Assembly: GCF_005311025.1 (NCBI RefSeq)
Contig: NZ_CP031747.1
Span: 2,354,954-2,418,953 of the forward strand
Length of the DNA: 64,000 nt
Direction of reading: 5' to 3'
Origin: Alcaligenes faecalis
Lineage (GTDB): Bacteria; Pseudomonadota; Gammaproteobacteria; Burkholderiales; Burkholderiaceae_B
Each line of letters begins with the position of its first letter. Within the stretch, counting starts at the first letter, position 1. The translations under genes and the position numbers were made by a program. Shown piece after piece: positions 18,072 through 27,637 of the stretch. The notes under the pieces were generated by a model. The model was not told the DNA's origin, made no database searches, and saw only the letters and a list, made by a program, of their open reading frames with translations.

Positions 18072-18085
18072 GGCAGATCAGTTAT

Positions 18086-18108
18086 AAGATGTATTTTAAA
18101 TATATCTT
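18086..18108. promoter_or_regulatory. NsrR-type operator before nnrS
   Basis: A 23-base near-palindrome: AAGATGTATTT at 18086-18096 and AAATATATCTT at 18098-18108 around a central base. It matches the NsrR consensus AAGATGYATTT-N-AAATRCATCTT as I remember it with a single substitution. The nitric-oxide sensor NsrR would repress nnrS from here. Confidence 0.75.
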
Positions 18109-18150
18109 AAAGGCCGAATAAAACATAGTCTCTTCAAGTGATGTTCAGCC

Positions 18151-18630
18151 TTATTCTTTGTCGCTCATATCCAGGGTGCTGTCTATCATTTTACGCAGAA
18201 GATAGACGATGGCCACGCGTTCTGCGGGGTTCAGATTGCCCATGGTCAGTTCGCTGATGGTATGGGCACGAGGGATGACACGATCAAGCAGGTCCAGTCC
18301 TTCCTGGGTCAGCTCCACAATGACCTTGCGTCTGTCGTCCTTGTCCGGTGCCAGTTCAATCAGGTTGCGTGATTTCAGGCGCTGAATAATGCCCCGTATG
18401 GTGGCCTGGTCGACCGCGGTCGCTTCGACCAGCTCGGTTTGCGAGCTGGGTCCATGGTCGCGCAGAGCGCAGAGCGTCACGAACTGAATCGCAGTTAGTT
18501 GGCTGTCGCCCACGTAATGCTGAAAGATGGCCGTATGCCGCTGGCCCGCCTTGCGCAGCAGGTGGCCGATTTGTTCGGTGACATCGTAGGACAAGGTTTG
18601 AGGCTCAGAAACGGGGGAGGTAGGCTGCAT
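18151..18630 (-). CDS. nicR: MarR-family regulator, probable NicR-type repressor
   Basis: A 159-residue winged-helix MarR protein: a helical dimerisation arm, then TQTELVEATAVDQATIRGII-type recognition helix sequence (here SSQTELVEATAVDQATIRGI) and the wing APDKDDRRKVIVELT. It is divergent from nicC, as nicR is from nicotinate genes in Pseudomonas putida, where NicR represses them and 6-hydroxynicotinate releases it. The symbol rests on this context. The start is ATG 18630 with AGAAAGACT upstream; an earlier start at 18684 would add 18 residues. Confidence 0.7.
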   Translation of the reverse strand: MQPTSPVSEPQTLSYDVTEQIGHLLRKAGQRHTAIFQHYVGDSQLTAIQFVTLCALRDHGPSSQTELVEATAVDQATIRGIIQRLKSRNLIELAPDKDDRRKVIVELTQEGLDLLDRVIPRAHTISELTMGNLNPAERVAIVYLLRKMIDSTLDMSDKE

Positions 18631-20183
<1,553 letters not shown>

Positions 20184-20451
20184 GCAGTGCACGGTGCTGA
20201 GTCCGGGAGCGATCCGGGCTCAGCGCATCAATCTGATCGGGTCCCGCTGTGTCTGACCTGTCTCTATAGATAGAGCAGGCATGTCCAGCAGGGAGTCACC
20301 GTTGATACATCATTCTTCATCTGTAAACGGTCTGCAGCCCAATGGGGGGAATGCGGACGCGTTCAGGGCCCTGCTGTGTTCTGTCAGGCGCTGTTCTTAG
20401 ACAGTTTTCTGGTTCACCAGGCATACCAATAATTATCTGGAGATATACAAG

Positions 20452-21768
20452 GTGCATTCATCCATCCAAAGTCCCACGGCTGTGCCTGCAGGTCGGGACG
20501 GAAACGGAGATCTCTATAAGAAGATCGTCTGGCGTCTGATCCCCTTTCTGTGCTTTTGTTATTTGGCTGCTTATCTGGACCGCATCAACGTGGGTTTTGC
20601 CAAGCTGCAGATGCTCGATCATTTGCAGTGGAGTGAAACGGCCTACGGTCTGGGTGCTGGCCTGTTCTTTCTGGGCTACATCCTGTTTGAGGTACCTAGC
20701 AACCTGATTCTGGAACGTGTGGGTGCCAAGCTGTGGATTGCCCGCATCATGATCACCTGGGGTCTGCTCTCTGGCCTGACCATGTTTGTCACCTCGCCGA
20801 CGCAGTTCTACATTCTGCGTTTTGTGCTGGGTGCGGCAGAAGCCGGTTTCCTGCCAGGTGTGTTGTATTACCTGACCCTTTGGTTTCCTACTTACCGACG
20901 CGGCAAGATCATTGCCTTGTTCATGATTGGCCTGCCTTTGTCCAGCGTGATTGGTGGTCCTTTGTCCGGCTGGATTATTGGTCACTTTGATCACATGAAC
21001 GGTTGGCGTGGTTGGCAGTGGCTGTTCCTTTTGGAGGCGATTCCTAGCGTGCTGCTCGGTTTCCTGACTTTCTGGGCCTTGCCAAACAACTATCAGTCTG
21101 CGAAATGGCTGAGTAATGATGAAAAATCTCGTCTGGCTGCTGACCTGGCTGCCGACGATGCCGAAGGCAAGGGCGTCAAGCACAGCTTTAAAGATGGTTT
21201 CTTCAACCTGAAAGTGTGGATGCTGGGCGGGATCGACTTCTCCATTCTATTGGGTACCTACTCCATCAGCTTCTGGATGCCGTCCTTTATCCGTGCGGCA
21301 GGTGTGCAGGATCCTTTCCAGATTGGCTTGATGACGGCGATTCCATCGCTGGCCGGTGTGGTGGGCATGCTGATGATTGGTGCGAGCTCGGACCGTTGCC
21401 GTGAACGCCGTTGGCACTTGATCGTGCCGCTGACTATCGGTGCGGTTGCGCTGGTTGCCAGTACCTTTGTGGCTCATCATGCCTGGTTGACCGTTCTGGC
21501 CTTTACCGTGGCTTCGGCTGTGATTATGGGTGCTGTGCCTGTGTTCTTCAGCTTGCCAGCGACGTTCCTGAAAGGCACTGCCGCAGCGACCGGTTTTGCT
21601 CTGGCATGTTCCTTGGCTAATATCGCCGGTCTGGTCAGCAACTCCCTGATTGGTTGGGTGACCGACCTGACAGGCTCGGGCAGCGCCGCTTTGTGGCTGT
21701 TTGCCGGTAGCTTGATGGTGAGCTGCTTGTTGGCATTCGCCTTGCCAGCCAAACAGGTGAACCGCTAA
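20452..21768 (+). CDS. nicT: MFS transporter, probable nicotinate permease
   Basis: A 438-residue major-facilitator protein of the anion:cation symporter type, with twelve helices. The N-terminus has the IVWRLIPFLCFCYLAAYLDR signature, with LNRINVGFA-like sequence after it, and loop 2-3 reads GAKLWIARIMITWG. It lies 268 bases after nicC on the same strand, so uptake of nicotinate or 6-hydroxynicotinate is the natural reading, as for NicT of P. putida. The start GTG 20452 has GGAG nine to twelve bases upstream. A strong terminator follows. Confidence 0.8.
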   Translation: MHSSIQSPTAVPAGRDGNGDLYKKIVWRLIPFLCFCYLAAYLDRINVGFAKLQMLDHLQWSETAYGLGAGLFFLGYILFEVPSNLILERVGAKLWIARIMITWGLLSGLTMFVTSPTQFYILRFVLGAAEAGFLPGVLYYLTLWFPTYRRGKIIALFMIGLPLSSVIGGPLSGWIIGHFDHMNGWRGWQWLFLLEAIPSVLLGFLTFWALPNNYQSAKWLSNDEKSRLAADLAADDAEGKGVKHSFKDGFFNLKVWMLGGIDFSILLGTYSISFWMPSFIRAAGVQDPFQIGLMTAIPSLAGVVGMLMIGASSDRCRERRWHLIVPLTIGAVALVASTFVAHHAWLTVLAFTVASAVIMGAVPVFFSLPATFLKGTAAATGFALACSLANIAGLVSNSLIGWVTDLTGSGSAALWLFAGSLMVSCLLAFALPAKQVNR

Positions 21769-21800
21769 GTCTCCGTTCACTCCTGTTGTCTGAAACACAA

Positions 21801-21836
21801 AAAACATACCCGGCTGTTCGCCGGGTATGTTTTTTT
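21801..21836 (+). terminator. Terminator of the nicC-nicT region
   Basis: Fourteen-base perfect arms (21801-21814, 21820-21833) with a TGTTC loop and a T-tract. The A-run on the left makes it usable from both sides. Confidence 0.88.
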
Positions 21837-21909
21837 ATGGTTGCGGCGTCTTGGGTACGCCGCTTTGCCGAATCAGGGTAGTAGGCTTGTGGCCGGGTAC
21901 CGATCAGAT

Positions 21910-22179
21910 TCAGGCAGTAACTTTGCTGCCTTGCTGTAACCAGGCTTGCAAATCAACGGTCTCGTACAGAACCTGTGCGCTGAGCACGCGCAAGCCATGC
22001 GGTCCGCTATCCAGGATGCGGTGTTCGCCTTTGGCTTGTTGCAGTTCCAGCTCGCTGTCAGGTAGCGTCATCAGGTGGCGAGCCACGGTAATCAACTGCT
22101 CGGGCGGGCAGCAGGGGCTGGACTCAAAGTGTCCGATTTCTTTACCGTTTTGGCGGATGATCAGGCGTAGTGGATTCAT
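21910..22179 (-). CDS. Conserved small protein coupled to yggS
   Basis: An 89-residue soluble protein I do not recognise. It has a CC pair in FESSPCCPPEQLI, a leucine-rich centre and a DLQAWLQQG end. It overlaps the last four bases of the upstream yggS gene (ATGA), so the two are translated together. This suggests, but does not prove, a link with pyridoxal phosphate handling. Composition and codon use match the neighbours. Confidence 0.6.
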   Translation of the reverse strand: MNPLRLIIRQNGKEIGHFESSPCCPPEQLITVARHLMTLPDSELELQQAKGEHRILDSGPHGLRVLSAQVLYETVDLQAWLQQGSKVTA

Positions 22180-22979
22180 GATGTTGTTGCCGTATCGGAG
22201 ACGGGCCAGTAAAAGTTATTGGGCGTGGCGCGAGCACCAAAAATGGCTTGTCCAACGCGCACAATCGTGGAGCCTTCGGAAATAGCGACTTCATAGTCAC
22301 CCGACATACCCATGGACAGCTCACGGATGTTTTCCGCGTGGGCAATGTCATTGCGCAATTGATCGCGCAAATTGCGCAGCAGGGCAAAACAAGGCCGTAC
22401 CCGTTCCGGGTCAGCGTCCATCAAGGCCAAGGTCATCAGGCCTTTGACTTTCAAAGCAGAAAACTGTGGTAATTCGCGCACAAAAGCATGGACTTCTTCC
22501 GGGGGTAAACCGAACTTGCTGTCCTCGTTGGAGGTGTTTACCTGCACGAAAACGTCCAGACTGCGGCCTTCAATTTGCAAGCGGCGGTCCAGGGCTTCTG
22601 CGGTCTTGAGCTTGTCCAGTGCATGAAATTCAGAAGCAAAGCGTGCAACGGACTTGGCTTTATTGCTTTGCAGGTGTCCAATAACAGCCCATTCCAAATC
22701 CGGTAGTTCTTCGCGCAGGGCTTCGTACTTGCCTTCGGCCTCTTGCACCTTGTTCTCGCCCAGCAGGCGACAACCGGCCTGGTAAGCCAGGCGGATGCGG
22801 TCAATTCCGAAGGTTTTGCTGACGGTGAGCAAACGTACATCGCCAGCGGCACGCCCGTAGCGCACGCAGGCGGCATCAATTCTTTGTTGTACCAGGGCAA
22901 TGCGTTCCCGAAATGCCTCTACACTGGTGGAGGTGGGATAATGCTCGGTGTGAAGTAGATCAGGGGCGGATTCGGACAT
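22176..22979 (-). CDS. yggS: YggS/PROSC pyridoxal phosphate homeostasis protein
   Basis: A 267-residue single-domain TIM-barrel protein that binds pyridoxal 5'-phosphate without known catalysis. The PLP lysine is K55 in LLTVSKTF. Other family motifs are LLGENKVQEA, WAVIGHLQSNKAK, VQVNTSNEDSKFG and the phosphate-binding MGMSGDYEVAISEGSTIVRV. An N-terminal extension of about 20 residues precedes the usual start. It is divergent from a MocR-type PLP-binding regulator 77 bases away. Confidence 0.92.
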   Translation of the reverse strand: MSESAPDLLHTEHYPTSTSVEAFRERIALVQQRIDAACVRYGRAAGDVRLLTVSKTFGIDRIRLAYQAGCRLLGENKVQEAEGKYEALREELPDLEWAVIGHLQSNKAKSVARFASEFHALDKLKTAEALDRRLQIEGRSLDVFVQVNTSNEDSKFGLPPEEVHAFVRELPQFSALKVKGLMTLALMDADPERVRPCFALLRNLRDQLRNDIAHAENIRELSMGMSGDYEVAISEGSTIVRVGQAIFGARATPNNFYWPVSDTATTS

Positions 22980-23056
22980 GGCGCACCAGTAAGGAAGAAA
23001 AAAAAGATAAACTCGACCCTGCGGGTCGCGCATAAACTATTATGTCATAGGTCAAA

Positions 23057-24364
23057 ATGAATATCCAGGGAAGCAATGCGAAGGAACTTTTCGATGATAT
23101 CCGACAGCAAGTGGCACTGGGGCGAATCGCTCCGGGCCAGATTTTGCCGCCGGTACGCGAACTGGCTCAAACACTGGGCTTGAACCGCAATACGGTTGCC
23201 CTGGCATACAAGCGCCTGGTCTCGGCCGGGGTGGCCGATGCACAAGGCCGTCGCGGTACACGGATTCGTGAGGCGATCCGGGAGCTGGCGCGGGAAGGGC
23301 ATGGGGCCAGCTCGGCTTTGCAGGATCTGGCCAGTGGCAATCCGGCGCCAGGCTATTTGCCTGCACCTACCCAATTGATAGCTGGGGTGCGTGGTCAAAC
23401 CCAGGCTTTGTACGGCGCCGACCCGTTGGTGCCCGAATTGCGCGCCGTATGTCAGCAGGTGTTCCATAAAGACACCCCCCCCGATACCGATTACCACGTC
23501 AGTTACGGCGCAGTCGACGCGATCGAGCGCTTGCTGCAAGCCTTTTTGCTGGCGGGCGATAAGGTCGGGATTGAAGATCCCGGCTACCTGAACAGCATCA
23601 ACTCCGTGCATACGCTGGGCTACAAGCCAGTGGGTATTGCTGTTGATAGTGAAGGGATTGTGCCGGCCTCGCTGGAGGCGGCTTTGGAAGATGGTCTGCG
23701 CGCCTTGATTCTGACCCCGCGTGCGCACAACCCTACGGGATGTTCCTTAAGCCGTGCCCGTGCCAAGCAGATTGAGCAAATTCTGAAGCAGTATCCCGAA
23801 TTGTTGCTGATGATTGACGACCACTTCTGGATGCTGGCCAGCAGCCCTTATCGAAATGTGATTCCTGCCGATCATTTGCGCTGGGCCTTGATCCGTTCGG
23901 TGTCCAAAGGCCTGGGCCCGGATTTGCGCGTGGCTCTGGTCGCGTCAGACCTGCAAACCAGCGAGCGCTTGTCGCAACGTCTGGCTTCGGGGGCTCAGTG
24001 GGTCAGCCATCTGTTGCAGCAAATGGTGGTTCATGGGCTGACCGATGCCGACATCAAGGCGCAGACTCGTGTTGCACAAGCCGCTTACGTACAGGCTCGC
24101 ATCGATCTGATGCAAGCCCTGAAAAAGCAGGGCATTCCTTTTTGGGATAGCGAGGAAGGCTTCAATCTGTGGATTCCGCTGGATCGGGAAGCCGAGCCGG
24201 TACTGGCAGGCTTAGCCGCACGTGGCTGGCTGGTTCGATCCGGCCAAGTCTTTGGGGTGAGCAACCCCGCTCAAGGCTTGCGTGTCAGTTTTGCGAATCT
24301 GAATGCCAAAGACGCTCAACGCTTTGCAACCGATTTAGCTCAAGTTCTGCAAGAACGCTATTAG
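23057..24364 (+). CDS. MocR/PtsJ-type regulator (GntR HTH fused to aminotransferase fold)
   Basis: A 435-residue protein. Residues 8-72 form a GntR winged helix (GQILPPVRELAQTLGLNRNT) and the rest is a fold-type I aminotransferase domain. The PLP lysine is K284 in RSVSKGLGPDL, with HNPTG at 224-228. MocR proteins use the PLP-bound domain as an effector sensor. Its divergence from yggS across 77 bases points to control of vitamin B6 metabolism, as for PtsJ or PdxR, though no pdx genes are seen here. No signal for autorepression could be picked out. Confidence 0.85.
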   Translation: MNIQGSNAKELFDDIRQQVALGRIAPGQILPPVRELAQTLGLNRNTVALAYKRLVSAGVADAQGRRGTRIREAIRELAREGHGASSALQDLASGNPAPGYLPAPTQLIAGVRGQTQALYGADPLVPELRAVCQQVFHKDTPPDTDYHVSYGAVDAIERLLQAFLLAGDKVGIEDPGYLNSINSVHTLGYKPVGIAVDSEGIVPASLEAALEDGLRALILTPRAHNPTGCSLSRARAKQIEQILKQYPELLLMIDDHFWMLASSPYRNVIPADHLRWALIRSVSKGLGPDLRVALVASDLQTSERLSQRLASGAQWVSHLLQQMVVHGLTDADIKAQTRVAQAAYVQARIDLMQALKKQGIPFWDSEEGFNLWIPLDREAEPVLAGLAARGWLVRSGQVFGVSNPAQGLRVSFANLNAKDAQRFATDLAQVLQERY

Positions 24365-24450
24365 TCACTATCTTGCTGCTTCTAGCGGAGTGGCAAGATA
24401 GTGAACTCTCTTACGCGCCCATCCAGATAGTTAATAGGGGCGCTATTTTT
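24365..24450 (+). terminator. Double hairpin after the MocR gene
   Basis: Twelve-base arms at 24365-24376 and 24393-24404 form a first stem without a T-tract. A second, shorter stem (24415-24420 with 24438-24443) is followed by TTTTT at 24446-24450. Confidence 0.6.
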
Positions 24451-24465
24451 ATGGGCGCGAGATGC

Positions 24466-25335
24466 TTATTTGGCGGGACGATTGCTGATCCACTGCACCG
24501 CCAGCACACTGCCCATCACCAGAATAATGCCCAGCAGGCTGGAGCCTGTCATGGCCTGACCCAAAATCAGCCACCCCAGAATTACAGCGGTCAAAGGGCT
24601 AAGCAGACCCAGCGAAGACACGGCCACAGAGGGTAAAACGGCTATCCCTCGGAACCACAGGGTATAGGCCAGGAGTGCACCGACCAGACACAGGTAGAGA
24701 TAGCCACCGATTTGCACGCCGCTCAAGGAACTGTCCAGCGGTGGGTCCAGCCACAAGGCCAGAGGGGCCAGCATCAGTCCACCCAGCATCAACTGCCAGG
24801 CCGTGAAGGCCAGAATGGGCATGCCACTGCGCCAGCGATGCGACAGGTACGTGCCCAAGGCCATGCATAGGGCCCCGACAATGGCCGCGACCATGCCCCA
24901 GGTATCCCATTGGCTCTCTGGCGATAGCAGCAAAATACCCATGCCGATAATACCGATCACGCAGGCGACCAGTGCCATGGTCACCGGACGTTTGCCTTCC
25001 AAAGCCCAGGCCAGGCCAATCACCACCAAGGGTTGAGCCGCACCCACAACGGCAGCCAATCCACCCGGCAGGCGGTAGGCCGCAACGAATAGCAAGGCTT
25101 GAAATGCCCCGATGTTCAAGGCTGCCAGAATCAGGGTCTTGCCCCAGTCGCCTGGGGCGGGCATGCGTCGGCTCCACAAGAGCAGCATCACGCCAGCGGG
25201 AAAGCAGCGCAAAAAGGCCGCGATAAAAGGGCGGTCGGGGGGCAGAATTTCTGTGGTCACAATGTAAGTGGAACCCCAGATGGCGGGACCTAGTGCGGTC
25301 AAGGCCGTCACCAGCCAAAGAGAAAGTCGGTTCAT
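24466..25335 (-). CDS. EamA/DMT-family inner-membrane exporter
   Basis: A 289-residue drug/metabolite transporter with ten predicted helices and two EamA repeats. The first begins ALGPAIWGSTYIVTTEILPP and the second follows WGMVAAIVGALCMALGTYLS. Members export amino acids or other metabolites, and no substrate can be read from sequence. It is divergent from a MarR regulator across 85 bases holding two strong operators, so it is very probably the regulator's target. Confidence 0.85.
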   Translation of the reverse strand: MNRLSLWLVTALTALGPAIWGSTYIVTTEILPPDRPFIAAFLRCFPAGVMLLLWSRRMPAPGDWGKTLILAALNIGAFQALLFVAAYRLPGGLAAVVGAAQPLVVIGLAWALEGKRPVTMALVACVIGIIGMGILLLSPESQWDTWGMVAAIVGALCMALGTYLSHRWRSGMPILAFTAWQLMLGGLMLAPLALWLDPPLDSSLSGVQIGGYLYLCLVGALLAYTLWFRGIAVLPSVAVSSLGLLSPLTAVILGWLILGQAMTGSSLLGIILVMGSVLAVQWISNRPAK

Positions 25336-25343
25336 GATGAAAG

Positions 25344-25361
25344 TATCTTGATATCGAGATA
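25344..25361. promoter_or_regulatory. MarR-type operator, first copy
   Basis: TATCTTGATATCGAGATA, palindromic apart from one mismatched pair. It begins nine bases upstream of the EamA start codon. Confidence 0.75.
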
Positions 25362-25380
25362 AATGCCAGTGTAGGGATGA

Positions 25381-25402
25381 TTTATCTTAATATCAAGATA
25401 AA
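25381..25402. promoter_or_regulatory. MarR-type operator, second copy
   Basis: A 22-base near-perfect palindrome with the same TATCTT...AAGATA core as the first site, 37 bases further on and 19 bases before the marR start. The two copies would control both divergent genes. Confidence 0.75.
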
Positions 25403-25420
25403 TATCGAAATCGAGAAATC

Positions 25421-25930
25421 ATGAGCGAAGAACACGACGCGGTAGACCTGATCATCAATCAATGGCGCGAGCAGCGGCCAGACTTGCAGAACCTGGACGC
25501 CATGGCCTTGCTGGGCCGCATGACACGCTGCTTTCAACTGGTCCAAAAACAAATGAGCGAGAACTTCAGGCGTCACGGCCTGCAGCTGGGCGAATTTGAT
25601 GTGCTGGCCAGTCTGCGCCGCTCCGGCCCGCCGTATACCTTGGCGCCTACCGCCTTGTTTTCCACCTTGATGGTTAGCTCCGGCACCATGACGCATCGCT
25701 TGCAGGGCCTGGAAAAGCAGGGCTTGATCGAACGCATTGCTGACCCGGAAGACGCCCGCCGTATTCTGGTGCGTTTGAGCCCTGCGGGCCTGGCCTGTGT
25801 AGATGCGGTCGTGGTGGATCATTTGGCCAATGAAGAAAATTTGTTGGAAGGGCTGGATGCCACGCAGCGCCACAACCTCAATACCTTGTTACGGGACTGG
25901 ATGCGCTTGTTGGAGTCGCGCCCGGCTTGA
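25421..25930 (+). CDS. MarR-family transcriptional regulator
   Basis: A 169-residue winged-helix protein. Residues 35-75 carry NFRRHGLQLGEFDVLASLRR, the recognition helix lies in LFSTLMVSSGTMTHRLQGLE, and the wing is ADPEDARRILVRLSPAG. It fits the long MarR subgroup with an N-terminal dimerisation helix. It most likely represses itself and the divergent EamA exporter by binding the two palindromes between them. The inducing ligand is unknown. Confidence 0.85.
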   Translation: MSEEHDAVDLIINQWREQRPDLQNLDAMALLGRMTRCFQLVQKQMSENFRRHGLQLGEFDVLASLRRSGPPYTLAPTALFSTLMVSSGTMTHRLQGLEKQGLIERIADPEDARRILVRLSPAGLACVDAVVVDHLANEENLLEGLDATQRHNLNTLLRDWMRLLESRPA

Positions 25931-25969
25931 AGGAGTGCTAAAGTAGCTGGATATATACACAGCCTGCTT

Positions 25970-27637
25970 ATGATTCCGCCCGAGCTTCCTCCTTTTTATT
26001 ATCTGCACAATTTCCACCAGGTTTTGCAGTGGGTACAGCACGCCAGTTCCGACCTGCTGGAGCCTGAACACGTCCAATGTGGCCATCGTTTTGGACATGC
26101 TTCCCAGCCTGCGCAAGCCTTGCTGGTACGCTTGCTGATGCGTAAAGGCCCGGTGTTCCGTATCGACAAGCTGCGTTATGCCGAGATCGAAAATCTGGAA
26201 GAGGCCGTGCAAGAGCTGGCGGCCTGCGAGCTGATAGAAACCGATCCTGAGCTTGATCTGGAAACGTTGTTTGCTGTCCATACCGTTCCCGAGCTGCGCC
26301 GCTTGTTCAGTGAGCTGCCAGCCACCGGGCGCAAGTCAGACTATCTGGAATGGATTGGCCAGACGCAGGGTGAACAGGCCCGGCCTTTTACGCAGTGGTG
26401 CACAGATCCTGGCCTGCAAGCCCCGACGCTTCGTCTCTCACCACAAGTCATGCATTGGGCGCAGCGTTTGCAACTGCTGTTCTTTGGCAATCATTACCAG
26501 GACTGGTCCGAGTTCGTGCTCAGCGATCTTGGCTTGTATAGATACGAAACTGTGATTCTGGATCAGTCTAGTCGGGCGTTTCGACATAATGAGGACGTGC
26601 GCCTGTATGAAGCCTTGTCCGAGCTGCGTGATGCGCAAGACGAGGCCGATCCAGATCTGTGGGCCCAACGTTTTGCCGCTGTTCAGGCTGTTGAGACCGA
26701 CAGTGATTGGCTTCAACGACGCAAGGCGAAAACCCTGTTTCAGCTAGGCCAGCAAGCCGAGCGCCAACATTGGTGGCCGTTGGCCGAGCAAGCCTATGTG
26801 CAGACCAACTGGCCGGGCGCCCGTTACCGTCAATTGCGGGTGTTGGAGCGTCAGGACAAGCATCAAGGGGCCTGGCCCTTGTTTTGTCAGGCGTGGGAGC
26901 AGCCCGAAAATGAGAGTGAAACCCAGAAGCTGCTGCGTATGCTGCCCCGGCTGCGTCGCAAACTGGCGGTAGAAGCTCCGCCCAGCTCGCCATCCACTAA
27001 GCCCACAAGCCGCACGCAGCGTAGTGATCTGGTTTTGTTTGATGACGGCAATCGGGTCGAATCCCAGGTGTTGGCCCATTGGGATAGTCCCTTGGCTCCG
27101 GTTTTTTACGTAGAAAACGCCTTGTTTCCGGCCTTATTGGGATTGTTGAGCTGGGATGCCATTTTCGCTCCCTTGCCCGGTGCATTTTTCCACCCTTATC
27201 AAGCCTGTCCGGCCGATTGGGGTAACCCGGACTTTGTGTCGCGCAGGCAAAACTTGTTTGATCAATCTTTAAGTGTGCTGGATGGCGCAGACTATAAAAC
27301 CGTGATCAGGCAACGATGGCAGCAAAAGCGCGGCATACAGTGTCCCTTGCTGATCTGGCCTGCCCTGAACGAATCCTTGATCGAACAGGCCTTGCATTGC
27401 ATCCCCGCCCAGCATTTGCAGCTGGTGTTCAAGCGTATCTTGCAGGATTGGCGGGACAACCGTTCCGGTTTGCCGGATTTGGTGCGCTTCATGCCCGCCC
27501 AGCAAAGCTATGAATTGATTGAGGTAAAAGGCCCCGGAGACCGCTTGCAAGACAACCAGCGGCGTTGGTTAAGTTATTTCGAGCAACATGCCATCCCTGC
27601 GCGTGTCTGCTATGTGACCCGGCCTGAATCGCCATGA
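25970..27637 (+). CDS. FAN1-like VRR-NUC nuclease
   Basis: A 555-residue protein ending in a VRR-NUC (PD-(D/E)XK) domain. The catalytic set is visible: D503 in SGLPDLVRF, E518 and K520 in ELIEVKGPGDRLQDNQ. The N-terminal part (about 10-130) has winged-helix-like sequence, and the middle is a helical TPR-like region, as in FAN1, the structure-specific nuclease of DNA interstrand-crosslink repair. The eukaryotic UBZ finger is lacking, as in bacterial FAN1. The stop overlaps the helicase start by four bases, so nuclease and helicase are made as a pair. Confidence 0.85.
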   Translation: MIPPELPPFYYLHNFHQVLQWVQHASSDLLEPEHVQCGHRFGHASQPAQALLVRLLMRKGPVFRIDKLRYAEIENLEEAVQELAACELIETDPELDLETLFAVHTVPELRRLFSELPATGRKSDYLEWIGQTQGEQARPFTQWCTDPGLQAPTLRLSPQVMHWAQRLQLLFFGNHYQDWSEFVLSDLGLYRYETVILDQSSRAFRHNEDVRLYEALSELRDAQDEADPDLWAQRFAAVQAVETDSDWLQRRKAKTLFQLGQQAERQHWWPLAEQAYVQTNWPGARYRQLRVLERQDKHQGAWPLFCQAWEQPENESETQKLLRMLPRLRRKLAVEAPPSSPSTKPTSRTQRSDLVLFDDGNRVESQVLAHWDSPLAPVFYVENALFPALLGLLSWDAIFAPLPGAFFHPYQACPADWGNPDFVSRRQNLFDQSLSVLDGADYKTVIRQRWQQKRGIQCPLLIWPALNESLIEQALHCIPAQHLQLVFKRILQDWRDNRSGLPDLVRFMPAQQSYELIEVKGPGDRLQDNQRRWLSYFEQHAIPARVCYVTRPESP

